Part shown: piece after piece, positions 16,876 through 25,386 of the stretch
Position numbering within the stretch: position 1 is the stretch's first letter
Layout: the number at the start of each line of letters is the position of its first letter
NCBI GenBank assembly: GCA_001534745.1
Contig: CP013997.1
Span: 3,224,001 to 3,288,000, forward strand
Direction of reading: 5' to 3'
DNA from: Pseudomonas monteilii
GTDB taxonomy: Bacteria > Pseudomonadota > Gammaproteobacteria > Pseudomonadales > Pseudomonadaceae
Length of the DNA stretch: 64,000 nt
Notes under the pieces: model-generated
Seen by the model: only the letters and a program-made list of their open reading frames with translations
The model's database searches: none
Told to the model about the DNA's origin: nothing
Translations under genes and position numbers: made by a program

Positions 16876-19791
16876 TCAGCCGCCCAGGGCCTGCCAATCG
16901 ACCCCGGCCTGCGGGTCCAGGCCGAACAGCGTGGGCCCGGTGCCGTGGCTGGCGTTGTGGAACGGGTCGGACGGAGGTGAGGCAAGGTGCGGCTCGGCCC
17001 AGGGCGAGTCCAGCCCGTCCGTGGCCTCCCCATGATCGATGGCCTGGACCTGCGGCGTCCAGACCACCAGCAGCCCGGCTGCGGCGAGGCGCGGGCAGAG
17101 TTCGATCTGCACGGCGCGCACCGACGTCAGCTGGGTGTCGAACCCGCCTACGGCCTGCAAGGCCTCGGCGCGCACCATCAGGCATCCGGACGCCGCAAAT
17201 ACATCGTGCTCGACACTCAGCCGTTGCAGGTAGCCTGGCTCCTTCACCGAGGCACCGACGAACGCGGCCTGCAACGACGAGGCGTCAGGCAGGACCAGGC
17301 CCGCCTCGCGTACCTTGCCGTGCGTATCCAGCAGCAGCCCGCCGACCGCGCCGACTTCCGGGCGCAGGGCCTGGTTGAGCAGCCCTTCGAGCCAGTTCGC
17401 ATTGAGCACTTCGACGGCATCGGCCAGCACCACCAGGTACTCACCCTGTGCGTGCTCACGGGCGCGCTCGAGCAGCACGCCGGGCGGTACGGGCTGCTCG
17501 CTGCGCACCACGCGCACGCGACTGCCGGCTGCCTGCAGACTGTCGAGCCATTCGCGCAACGCCGACGACTGGCTGGCGTTGTCGACGATGAGAATCTCAT
17601 GATGGTGGTAGCGGGTACGCTGCACCACAGCGATCAAGGCCCGCTGCACGTCGACCGCATTGTCGTGACAATGCAGCAGGATCGATACCTGGGGACGCCG
17701 AGCATGCCGGTAGTCGATGCGATGGACACCAGGCACCACCGAGGACACCTCGGCGTCGTAGCCACGCTGGCGCAACGCCTGCGCCAGCACGTCGCGCGTC
17801 TGTCCTTCGTCCTCGGTGGGCGCCGCGCAGGTCAGCAACGGTTCGGCCAGGTGTGCCAACCCTCCCAATCCCTCTGCCCCGATCAGGCGCAGCAACAGGT
17901 CGAACTCCAGTGCCTGCGGCCAGCGCGCGTCGAACCCGCCCATGGCCAGCAACAAGTCGCGCCGCAGCAGCCAATGCCGCGCCATCAGCCCCGGCGCACT
18001 CTGCAACAGGTCCAGGTTGACGCCAGGACGCAGGACGTCCGCCAGGCGGCCATCGGCCTGCACCTGGACTTCGTCCATGGCCACGGCACGCACGCCCTCG
18101 ACACCCAGCAGTTCGAGGCTGGCGCGCAACAGGCCCGTGGCGGTGAAGCGATCACCCGCCTCGGCCAGCACCACCCAGTCGGTATCCAGTTGGGCCACGG
18201 CCTGGTTGAGACGGGCGGCTGGCTGCCGAACGTCGACCGGCACGAAATGCACGGTTTGCCCGGCATGGGTCTGGGCCGGTGGCTCGCCAGCCGTCAGGAC
18301 CACGACCTTGAAGCGCCGGCACAGCCCGTTCATCAGGCTGTCGAAGGTGGCTTGCAAGCCTTCGGCGTCGTTCTTCAGGTCGAGCAGCACGATGCCGAAG
18401 GATGGCCCACCATCCGCCTCGCTCAGCCGCTGGCGCAACCGGTCGAGCTGGTCTGGCGACGGTCTCCGGCTGTCCAGCCAGTTCAACAACCGACCCGACG
18501 GCAATGAATCGAGCAGCGCCTGGCTGTCGTAACTCGGGACCGCCTCGAGCCGGGCCAGCCAGCCTCGCAGCGAGGCGGCCTCCGGATCCTCGACCGCTTC
18601 GAGCGAGACCAGCAGCCGCTCGACCACCTGACGATTGAACGGGCTCAGGGTCAGCGCCTGCCACAGCCGCGCGCGCAACGTGTGTTCGTCGTCATTGGCC
18701 TGCACCTGCATCAACTGCTGCTGACGCACCAGGATCGGCTCCAGTTCGCGCAGTTGCAGACGGCCACATGGCAGGCTGTGGATGAGATGCTCGAACTCGG
18801 CGAGCAGGTCGAACATGGATTTGGTGTAGTACGGCATCTCGAGGAACTGCTGCTCACCGAAGGCGCGGGTCGGTTCCGGTGTTGGCAGCAACCAATGGGA
18901 ACGCACGATCATGCAACCTTGCAAGGCGCGCCCCGTGAGCAGCCCCTCTGCCATGGCCTGGAAGGCCTCCAGCACGACCTGCTTGGCCTGCTCGAGCGTC
19001 AGCGGCGTCAGCCCGGTCGGCAGGCCGGCCAGGAACTCGGCGAACTGCTCACGCTCGCGGCAGGCGGCCTCGTCCTGGTAGGTCAGCACGGTCAGCACGT
19101 TGGTGTTGTGCTCCGAGCCGCCCACGTTGGCCTCGCGCACGGCATAGGGAATCGGCAGTACGCGGGCCTTGGCGCTGGTCAATAGGTAGAAGGTGTGACC
19201 GATCTCCTGCCACTCGAAACTGGTGCCGGCCGGCAGCAGGCGGTACCACTGCTGGATCAGGTCGGTGCGGGTGACCGCGTAGAACGGCGGCAAAAACTGG
19301 CCCATGAAGTCGACCAGACGCCGCGCCGGGTCTTCGCTGGCATAGTCTTCCTGGACCCGCTTGTCGCGGCGGAAGTACTGCACCTCGGTGCCGCGTCCGA
19401 CGTACATCATGCCGTAGCCATGACAGACACCGTAATCGGGATGCGCCTGCAGGAAGTCCACCGACTGGGTCATGCCGTCGAACAGCAGGAAGTCGTCATC
19501 GGCGGCGAAGGTCATGAACGGCGTCCTGATCCGCTCCACGCCATAGGCCAGCTTGTCCTGCAGGCCGGTGTAGGCGAACTGCGGCAGGTGCAGGTACTCG
19601 ACCTGCGGATGGTCGGCCTGCAGCGTCGCGTCGATCTGGCTGGAGGAGTCCAGCACCAGCAGCGTGGCCGGATAGTCGCGGTAGTAATGCAAGGCGCGCC
19701 GCAGGAACGCCGGCCGGTTGTGGGTGATGAGCACGATGGTCAGACGGTTGCGCAACGCGTCGTCTGCGAATCGGGAGGAAGAAAGAGGCAC
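16876..19791 (-). CDS. Large multidomain glycosyltransferase, probable flagellin glycosyltransferase (Fgt2-like position)
   Basis: A 971-residue cytoplasmic protein with three GT-A-like segments. Residues 1-300 are a TIGR00180-like glycosyltransferase (RLTIVLITHNRPAFLRRALH) with an intact acidic DDD triad at 98-100. A helical linker follows. The second segment, about 470-700, has AEAGDRF in place of the usual DxD motif. The third, about 715-930 (QVSILLHCHDNAVDVQRALI), has ADAVEV in place of DxD. Only the first domain therefore looks catalytically standard. By position, between a sugar-nucleotide operon and KAS III-fliC, it probably transfers sugars to flagellin Ser/Thr. The C-terminal half resembles the middle of the 1194-aa protein at 25387-28971. 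Confidence 0.85.
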   Translation of the reverse strand: MPLSSSRFADDALRNRLTIVLITHNRPAFLRRALHYYRDYPATLLVLDSSSQIDATLQADHPQVEYLHLPQFAYTGLQDKLAYGVERIRTPFMTFAADDDFLLFDGMTQSVDFLQAHPDYGVCHGYGMMYVGRGTEVQYFRRDKRVQEDYASEDPARRLVDFMGQFLPPFYAVTRTDLIQQWYRLLPAGTSFEWQEIGHTFYLLTSAKARVLPIPYAVREANVGGSEHNTNVLTVLTYQDEAACREREQFAEFLAGLPTGLTPLTLEQAKQVVLEAFQAMAEGLLTGRALQGCMIVRSHWLLPTPEPTRAFGEQQFLEMPYYTKSMFDLLAEFEHLIHSLPCGRLQLRELEPILVRQQQLMQVQANDDEHTLRARLWQALTLSPFNRQVVERLLVSLEAVEDPEAASLRGWLARLEAVPSYDSQALLDSLPSGRLLNWLDSRRPSPDQLDRLRQRLSEADGGPSFGIVLLDLKNDAEGLQATFDSLMNGLCRRFKVVVLTAGEPPAQTHAGQTVHFVPVDVRQPAARLNQAVAQLDTDWVVLAEAGDRFTATGLLRASLELLGVEGVRAVAMDEVQVQADGRLADVLRPGVNLDLLQSAPGLMARHWLLRRDLLLAMGGFDARWPQALEFDLLLRLIGAEGLGGLAHLAEPLLTCAAPTEDEGQTRDVLAQALRQRGYDAEVSSVVPGVHRIDYRHARRPQVSILLHCHDNAVDVQRALIAVVQRTRYHHHEILIVDNASQSSALREWLDSLQAAGSRVRVVRSEQPVPPGVLLERAREHAQGEYLVVLADAVEVLNANWLEGLLNQALRPEVGAVGGLLLDTHGKVREAGLVLPDASSLQAAFVGASVKEPGYLQRLSVEHDVFAASGCLMVRAEALQAVGGFDTQLTSVRAVQIELCPRLAAAGLLVVWTPQVQAIDHGEATDGLDSPWAEPHLASPPSDPFHNASHGTGPTLFGLDPQAGVDWQALGG

Positions 19792-19822
19792 GGTACGCTC
19801 CTGCGCGACAGGGAAGGAAAGA

Positions 19823-20560
19823 TCAGCGAACGCGACGCAGATAGCCGTCCGACGCGACGGTCAGCAGCAGTTTGTCCTGCACCGTCTGGTCGATCTGGAA
19901 GTCGCCGTTTTCCTCGAGGAAGGCCCAGACTGCGGTCTTCGGATTGTCGCCATGGCCCCAGGGGCGGTCGGGGAAGGCATCGGCCGGCATGTCCTCGACC
20001 ACCGTGTCCATCACCACGCAATAACTGTCCACCGACACCAGCGGCGCGTAGTGACGCAGCTCTTCGAGCACGTGGGCATGGGTGTGATTGGAGTCGAGCA
20101 CGACCATGACCCGCTTGCCCTGGGCATGGGCACGAACGCGCTCGACCATGGCGAGGTCGATGCTCGAGCCTTCGAACAGGGTGATGCGGTGGGCCATGGG
20201 GTGGTTTTCGATGGCCTGGCGATTGTGCGCACGGATGTCCACGTCGATGCCCAGCACCTCACCATGCCCCAGCAGCTGCAACAGGGAGGCGTAGTAGATG
20301 ATCGAGCCGCCGTGGGCGACGCCGCACTCGATGATCAGGTCGGGCTGGATGCGCCAGACCAGTTCCTGCATGGCGATCATGTCCTGGGGCAGCTGGATGA
20401 TCGGCCGCCCCATCCAGGAGAAATGGTAGGTGTACTTGTGCTTGGCCGACTCGTCGTAGAAATCGCGCGCCAGTTGCTTGAGCGTCTGGCTCTGCCCTTG
20501 CTCGGCGATCTGCGTCGCGCACTCTTCGGCAAAGATCTGCTGGGGGGTCTTGTCGCTCAT
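19823..20560 (-). CDS. CmcI/RhmM-type SAM-dependent methyltransferase (cephalosporin hydroxylase family)
   Basis: A 245-residue protein of the family misnamed cephalosporin hydroxylase. SAM binding is indicated by LIIECGVAHGGSIIYYASLL and VLGIDVDIRAHN. The metal-binding and catalytic region is MVVLDSNHTHAHVLEELRHY then CVVMDTVVEDMP. Characterised relatives O-methylate sugars (rhamnose) or act in antibiotic tailoring. In this operon it most likely O-methylates the flagellin glycan or its precursor. ATG 20560 has GGAG 7 nt upstream; a TTG 12 nt earlier is less likely. It is 118 bp downstream of the reductase gene. Confidence 0.85.
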   Translation of the reverse strand: MSDKTPQQIFAEECATQIAEQGQSQTLKQLARDFYDESAKHKYTYHFSWMGRPIIQLPQDMIAMQELVWRIQPDLIIECGVAHGGSIIYYASLLQLLGHGEVLGIDVDIRAHNRQAIENHPMAHRITLFEGSSIDLAMVERVRAHAQGKRVMVVLDSNHTHAHVLEELRHYAPLVSVDSYCVVMDTVVEDMPADAFPDRPWGHGDNPKTAVWAFLEENGDFQIDQTVQDKLLLTVASDGYLRRVR

Positions 20561-20678
20561 GAACATCTCCAAAAGTCATCGAGGCGCGGCATCGGCCGCG
20601 AAACACATCACACCGTGGTGGCCGTCAGGGCCGCGCACAGGACAAAACAGGCAGCCGGCCCTGTCATACAGGCCGGAC

Positions 20679-21557
20679 TCAGGCCGCAGGGTCGGCGCCC
20701 TGGGCTGCCAACAGCCGGTCGAGCACCTCGGTCACCGCCCAGAACGCCATGGGTTCGTGCCGTGGGTAGGGGTAGTGTCCGAGGTTGAGCGACAGCGTCG
20801 CGCCGCGTGCGGCCAGGTGCCGTTCCACCAGCGTGCGCACGGCCAATGGCTGGCCGCTGGCGCAGTTGACGGTGCCGTCGAATTCCCGCCGGGCGATCAA
20901 CGTGGCCAACTGGCGCGCCAGCGTCGTGATCGGCTGGAAGTCGCGCAGCTGCTCGCCGCCGGACATGTCGAACGTCGCGGCGCCCTGGTCGATGGCGCGG
21001 TCCAGGGCGGCCAACAGGCTGTTGGGGTTCTGGCCTTCGCCATGCAGGTAGAACAGGCGCGCCCATTGCAGCACGAATGGATGGTGGCGCTGCAGCGCCA
21101 GCAGGAACTGGTGCAGGCTGTGCTTGGCCAGCCCGTAGGCCGTCTGTGGCCGGGCCGGACAACGCTCGTCCAGCGGGCCGCTCTGATCGCCGTATTCGTA
21201 GCAGGTGCCGGTGACCAGCACCTGCGGCACGCCTGCCAGCACGGCCTGCTTGATGAAGCGGTAGTCGGCGCCCAGGTTCTGCTCCAGGTGGAACAGCGCC
21301 TGGTAGTCGGGCAGCCCGGGCCAGGCCAGGTGCGCCAGTACGTCCACGCCCTCGCACCAGGCGGCGACCTGCTCGGCAGTGGCATCGTGCACGTCGGCCG
21401 CGATGAACGTCACCCGTTCGAACCACGGCAGCGTGCTGGCACGTGCCTTGTCCCGCGCCAGCGCACGGACGGTCATGCCGCGTGCCAGCAGCTCGCCGAC
21501 CAGGTGACGGCCGACGAAGCCGGTGGCGCCGGTGACCAGTACGACGGACGCGCTCAC
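20679..21557 (-). CDS. NAD-dependent epimerase/dehydratase (sugar-nucleotide reductase)
   Basis: A 292-residue extended short-chain dehydrogenase. The nucleotide-binding motif is VVLVTGATGFVGRHLVGELL, and the active-site YxxxK is TAYGLAKHSLHQF, with the upstream catalytic Thr/Ser region VTGTCYEYGDQSG. Its start overlaps the end of the methyltransferase gene by 4 nt. After 4,6-dehydration, epimerisation and C-methylation, a 4-ketoreductase is needed to finish a deoxysugar nucleotide, and this enzyme fits. Whether it reduces or epimerises is inferred. Confidence 0.82.
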   Translation of the reverse strand: MSASVVLVTGATGFVGRHLVGELLARGMTVRALARDKARASTLPWFERVTFIAADVHDATAEQVAAWCEGVDVLAHLAWPGLPDYQALFHLEQNLGADYRFIKQAVLAGVPQVLVTGTCYEYGDQSGPLDERCPARPQTAYGLAKHSLHQFLLALQRHHPFVLQWARLFYLHGEGQNPNSLLAALDRAIDQGAATFDMSGGEQLRDFQPITTLARQLATLIARREFDGTVNCASGQPLAVRTLVERHLAARGATLSLNLGHYPYPRHEPMAFWAVTEVLDRLLAAQGADPAA

Positions 21558-22795
21558 AGCACCGTCAACTCAGGCACGGCGACGACCAGCCGCCCTCCCC
21601 ACTCGGCGATACCGGCCTGCTCGGCCTGCACCTCCGGCAGCAGGTTCCAGGGCAGCACCAGCACGTAGTCGGGGCGCTCCTGGGCGATACGCTCGGGCGC
21701 AACGATGGGGATGCGGCTGCCCGGCAGGTACTTGCCCTGCTTGTGCGGGCTGGCGTCGGCGACCCAGGCCAGCAGGTCGCTGCGAACCCCGGCGTAGTTG
21801 AGCAAGGTGTTGCCCTTGGCCGCCGCGCCGTAGCCCGCCACGCGCTTGCCCTGGGCCTTGGCTTCGAGCAGGAAATCCAGCAGCTGCAGCTTGATGGCCT
21901 GCGCGGCCGGGGCGAGCGTCGCGTAGAACGCCGGCGTAAGCACGCCGGCTTCGCGTTCGGCGTCCAGCGCCTCGCCCACCGCCGGGCTCACGACCCGTTC
22001 GCCTGTCGCGCGGCGCTGGACGAAGACCCGCAGCGAGCCGCCGTGGGTCGTGAGCGGTTGCACGTCGAAGACCTGCAGGCCGTTGCGCTGGCAGAGCAGG
22101 TCCACGGTGGTCAGCGACAGGTAGGAATAGTGCTCGTGGTAAAGGGTGTCGAACTGACGGCCGGCGATCAGCGTCAACAGCTGCGGAAACTCGAAGGTGA
22201 CCACCCCCGTGGGCTTGAGCAGGCGCGCGAAGCCTTGGAGAAAATCGTTGATGTCGGGCACATGGGCCAGCACGTTGTTGGCGACCATCAGGTCGGCCTG
22301 CCAGCCCTCGGTCGCCAGGGTCTCGGCCAACGCCGTGCCGAAGAAGTCCTCACGGATGGCCAGACCGCGTGCGCGTGCAGCGGCGGCGGTGCTGCGCGTG
22401 GGCTCGATACCCAGGCACGGGATACCGCGCTGGGCCACGAACTGCAACAGGTAGCCATCATTGGCGGCGATCTCGACCACGCGGCTGTCGGCCGTGAGCG
22501 TGAAACGCTCGACCATCTCGGCCACGTAGGTTTCGGCATGCTTGAGCCACGAGCGCGAGTAGCTGCTGAAGTAGGCGTAGTCGGCGTCGAACAGCTGGTC
22601 GGCCTGCTGGTGGGCCTCGGCCTGGACCAACCAGCAGTGTTCGCAGACCCAGACTTTCAGGGGCAGCCAGACCTCGGGCTGCGACAGCTGCTCGGGGCGC
22701 AGGTAGGCATTCGACGGTGGCGAGGTGCCCAGGTCGATCAAGGGCAGCTGCAAGGGGCTGGCGCAGGCACGGCAGGTGTGGGGGGCAAGCGTCAT
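21554..22795 (-). CDS. Sugar C-methyltransferase (NovU/TylCIII/TcaB9-type)
   Basis: A 413-residue three-domain methyltransferase. The N-terminal zinc-binding part has CRAC near residue 8 and CEHC near residue 51. The SAM-binding Rossmann domain has VVEIAANDGYLLQFVAQRG. The motif LYHEHYSYLS, near residue 220, is the active-site Tyr/Glu/His signature of ketosugar C-3 methyltransferases. The C-terminal putative-sugar-binding domain includes VAGYGAAAKGNTLLNY. These enzymes add a methyl branch to NDP-4-keto-deoxysugars, here probably a CDP sugar given the rfbF/rfbG-type neighbours. It overlaps both flanking genes by 4 nt. Confidence 0.88.
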   Translation of the reverse strand: MTLAPHTCRACASPLQLPLIDLGTSPPSNAYLRPEQLSQPEVWLPLKVWVCEHCWLVQAEAHQQADQLFDADYAYFSSYSRSWLKHAETYVAEMVERFTLTADSRVVEIAANDGYLLQFVAQRGIPCLGIEPTRSTAAAARARGLAIREDFFGTALAETLATEGWQADLMVANNVLAHVPDINDFLQGFARLLKPTGVVTFEFPQLLTLIAGRQFDTLYHEHYSYLSLTTVDLLCQRNGLQVFDVQPLTTHGGSLRVFVQRRATGERVVSPAVGEALDAEREAGVLTPAFYATLAPAAQAIKLQLLDFLLEAKAQGKRVAGYGAAAKGNTLLNYAGVRSDLLAWVADASPHKQGKYLPGSRIPIVAPERIAQERPDYVLVLPWNLLPEVQAEQAGIAEWGGRLVVAVPELTVL

Positions 22796-23352
22796 GGGTT
22801 CAGTCCGCTGAAGTGGTCATCGAGCCAGGCATGCTGCTGGTCGCGAAGCGACAGGTTGATCACCGGCAGGGGCCAGTCGATCGCCAGGCGCGGGTCGTCA
22901 TGGGCCAGCCCGCCTTCGCGGTCCGGCGCATGGTCGGCGCTGTGCAGGTACAGCAGCTCGCTGTCGTCGCTCAGGGTCTGGAACCCGTGCGCGAACCCCG
23001 GCGGCACCAGCAGGCTGAAGCCCGCCTCGGCCGTCAGCTGCTCGGCATGCCAGCGCAGGAACGTCGGTGAACCCCGGCGCAGGTCCACCACCACGTCCCA
23101 GACGGCGCCACGGACGCAGGTGATGTACTTGCTTTCGGCCGGCAGGCCGCTCTGGTAGTGCAGCCCGCGCACGCTGCCGCGCTGGCGGGTCAGCGAGCGG
23201 TTGATCTGGCGAACGTGGAACGGCGCGCCCTGGGTATGCAGGCTGTCCTCGCAGTACAGCCGTGCGAAGGCGCCGCGTGCATCGTCGTGCCGACGGTGCT
23301 CGACCCGGGCCAGACCCTCGAGCGGCAAGGGGATCAGACGGTACTGGCTCAC
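22792..23352 (-). CDS. dTDP-4-dehydrorhamnose 3,5-epimerase-family protein (RmlC-like)
   Basis: A 186-residue cupin epimerase. GSVRGLHYQSGLPAESKYITC carries the catalytic His and conserved Arg/Lys residues, and LLVPPGFAHGFQTLSDDSELLYLHSA is the family's second signature. A GTG start at 23352 overlaps the stop of the dehydratase gene as GTGA; the longer in-frame extension lies entirely inside that gene. In a CDP pathway it would epimerise C3 and/or C5 of the 4-keto-6-deoxyhexose. The nucleotide specificity is inferred from context. Confidence 0.87.
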   Translation of the reverse strand: MSQYRLIPLPLEGLARVEHRRHDDARGAFARLYCEDSLHTQGAPFHVRQINRSLTRQRGSVRGLHYQSGLPAESKYITCVRGAVWDVVVDLRRGSPTFLRWHAEQLTAEAGFSLLVPPGFAHGFQTLSDDSELLYLHSADHAPDREGGLAHDDPRLAIDWPLPVINLSLRDQQHAWLDDHFSGLNP

Positions 23353-24431
23353 AACGACTCCTTGTAATGATGCAGTTGCGTCAGGCATACGGCGCGCATG
23401 TCCAACCCTTGCTGCCAGCCCTGATGCCAGGCCAGGGTATGGTCGAGGCATTCGGACAGCGACCAGCGCGGTTGCCAGCCCAGCACCTGGCGCGCCCGCG
23501 AGCTGTCCAGGCGCAGCAGGCCCGCCTCGTGCAGTTCGCTCTGGCGCAGCTCGACGCCGGCAGCCTGGGGCCATTGCGAGGCCAGCAGCTGCACGACTTC
23601 ACCGACGCTGCGCGCATCGTCCTCGCCGGGGCCGAAGTTCCAGGCGCCCTCGAAAGCCGGGCCGCGCTCATGCAGTGCCTGCGCCAGTTGCAGGTAGCCG
23701 GCCAGCGGCTCGAGCACGTGCTGCCAGGGGCGTACTGCCTGCGGGTAGCGCAAGGTCACGGGACGGCCTTCGGTCCAGGCCTTGAGCACGTCCGGTATCA
23801 ACCGCTCGGGGGAAAAATCGCCACCTCCGACCACGTTGCCGGCCCGTGCCGTGGCCAGGCACAGGCCATGGGCGGCATGCTCGGCGGCCGGGAAGAACGA
23901 CGACTTGTAGGACTGCACCAGCAGTTCGCAGCAGGCCTTGCTGCTGCTGTAGGGATCATGGCCGCCGAGGGCTTCGTTCTCCCGGTACGGCCAGGGCCAT
24001 TCCTGATTGGCGTAGACCTTGTCGGTGGTGACGACCACGCAGGCGCGCACGCCGCCGATCTGGCGAATCGCCTCGAGCAGGTTCAGCGTGCCCATGACGT
24101 TGGTGGAATAGGTCCCCAACGGATCGCGATAGCCCTCGCGCACCAGCGGCTGGGCCGCCAGGTGCAGGACGATCTGCGGCTGGGTCTCGAGCAGCACGTT
24201 CATCACCGCGCCCAGGTCGCGCACATCGCCGCGCCGGTCGTCGATCCCCTCCCCGACCCGCGCCAGGGTAAACAGGTTCGGCTCGGTGGACGGATCCTGG
24301 GCGAAGCCGATCACCTCAGCGCCCATCTGCTGCAGCCACAGCACCAGCCAGCTGCCCTTGAAGCCGGTATGACCGGTCACCAGCACGCGCTTGCCGGCCC
24401 AGAAGCCGGGGTTCAGGTCCACTGTTTCCAT
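23349..24431 (-). CDS. rfbG: CDP-glucose 4,6-dehydratase
   Basis: A 360-residue extended SDR. The N-terminal NAD motif is [20 protein letters not shown]; the FKGSWL form is typical of CDP-glucose rather than dTDP-glucose dehydratases. Other motifs are [13 protein letters not shown] and the active-site [13 protein letters not shown] (YxxxK). The product is CDP-4-keto-6-deoxyglucose, the entry to CDP-linked 3,6-dideoxy and branched sugars. It overlaps the cytidylyltransferase gene by 19 nt and the epimerase gene by 4 nt. Confidence 0.92.
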   Translation of the reverse strand: METVDLNPGFWAGKRVLVTGHTGFKGSWLVLWLQQMGAEVIGFAQDPSTEPNLFTLARVGEGIDDRRGDVRDLGAVMNVLLETQPQIVLHLAAQPLVREGYRDPLGTYSTNVMGTLNLLEAIRQIGGVRACVVVTTDKVYANQEWPWPYRENEALGGHDPYSSSKACCELLVQSYKSSFFPAAEHAAHGLCLATARAGNVVGGGDFSPERLIPDVLKAWTEGRPVTLRYPQAVRPWQHVLEPLAGYLQLAQALHERGPAFEGAWNFGPGEDDARSVGEVVQLLASQWPQAAGVELRQSELHEAGLLRLDSSRARQVLGWQPRWSLSECLDHTLAWHQGWQQGLDMRAVCLTQLHHYKESL

Positions 24432-25186
24432 GGGGCCTCCCCGTTCGCCCAGAGCTGTTCCAGGTAATTCTTGTCGCGCAGGGTGTCCATCGGGTGCCAG
24501 AAGCCCTCATGGGTGAAGGCGTGCAGTTGCCCTTCTTGCGCCAGCTGGGTGATCGGCTCGGCTTCCCAGGAGGTGGCGTCACCGTCGATGTACGGCAGCA
24601 CCGCCGGCGACAGCACGAAGAAGCCCCCGTTGATCCAGCCGCCGTCACCCCGTGGTTTTTCGCTGAAGCCCAGCACCCGATCACCCTCGCACTGCAAGGC
24701 GCCATAACGCCCGGGCGGCTGCACGGCGGTCACGGTGGCATGCTTGCCATGGGCACGGTGGAAGGCGACCAACTGGCTGATGTCCAGGTCCGAGACGCCG
24801 TCGCCGTAGGTGAAGCAGAACGCCTCTTCCCCCTCGAGGTAGCGCCCTGCCCGGCGCAGACGCCCGCCGGTCATGGTCTCTTCACCGGTGTCGACCAGCG
24901 TCACGCGCCAGGGCTCGCTGTAGTTCTGGTGCACGTCCATGCGGTTGGCCCGCATGTCGAAGGTCACGTCGGAGGTGTGCAGGAAATAGTTGGCGAAGAA
25001 ATCCTTGATCGCATACCCCTTGTAGCCCAGGCAGATCACGAAGTCGTGAATGCCATGGGCCGAGTACTGCTTCATGATGTGCCAAAGAATTGGCTTGCCG
25101 CCGATTTCGATCATCGGCTTGGGCTTGAGGTGCGACTCTTCGCTGATCCGCGTGCCCAGCCCACCGGCCAGAATGACTGCCTTCAT
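24413..25186 (-). CDS. rfbF: Glucose-1-phosphate cytidylyltransferase
   Basis: A 257-residue nucleotidyltransferase. [20 protein letters not shown] and [20 protein letters not shown] are the nucleotide-binding signature of RfbF, and [20 protein letters not shown] holds metal-binding Asp residues. It makes CDP-glucose from CTP and glucose-1-phosphate, the first committed step of the operon. ATG 25186 is the family start. It is the promoter-proximal gene of an eight-gene minus-strand run that ends at the KAS III gene. Confidence 0.93.
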   Translation of the reverse strand: MKAVILAGGLGTRISEESHLKPKPMIEIGGKPILWHIMKQYSAHGIHDFVICLGYKGYAIKDFFANYFLHTSDVTFDMRANRMDVHQNYSEPWRVTLVDTGEETMTGGRLRRAGRYLEGEEAFCFTYGDGVSDLDISQLVAFHRAHGKHATVTAVQPPGRYGALQCEGDRVLGFSEKPRGDGGWINGGFFVLSPAVLPYIDGDATSWEAEPITQLAQEGQLHAFTHEGFWHPMDTLRDKNYLEQLWANGEAPWKQWT

Positions 25187-25212
25187 CGAGTTCCTCGTCT
25201 GCGTCGACCCGA

Positions 25213-25233
25213 CCTGCACGTGCCGGGTGCAGG
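25213..25233. repeat. Hairpin in the leader of the CDP-sugar operon
   Basis: A perfect inverted repeat CCTGCAC / GTGCAGG with a 7-base loop lies between the putative sigma54 site and the rfbF start. It could be a leader hairpin or a protein-binding dyad. Confidence 0.35.
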
Positions 25234-25257
25234 ATTTATGGCGATGTCGAGGTGCAT

Positions 25258-25273
25258 TGCAGGAAGCGCGCCA
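25258..25273 (-). promoter_or_regulatory. Putative sigma54 promoter for the CDP-sugar operon
   Basis: The minus strand reads TTGGCGC-GCTTC-CTGCA, with the GG/GC dinucleotides 10 nt apart, 72 nt upstream of rfbF. The -24 is identical to that of the flgF promoter (TGGCGC); the -12 has CTGC instead of TTGC. It lies in the 200-bp gap between the 1194-aa gene and rfbF, the only long gap in this part of the island. Confidence 0.55.
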
Positions 25274-25386
25274 ATCTGGGAGCTGAACACAAGTTCACGC
25301 AGACGGTAATGCGGTGCGTCAGGCAGAGCATGACGTCAAGACGGCGCTGGCGCTCTGACTTGCAGCTTGCAGCCCGTCACTTGTCG

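Noticed and set aside
20559..20690. Possible frameshift or missing gene between the reductase and the CmcI-type gene
   Set aside because: The gap is only 118 bp, both flanking proteins are complete, and no remnant frame is seen.
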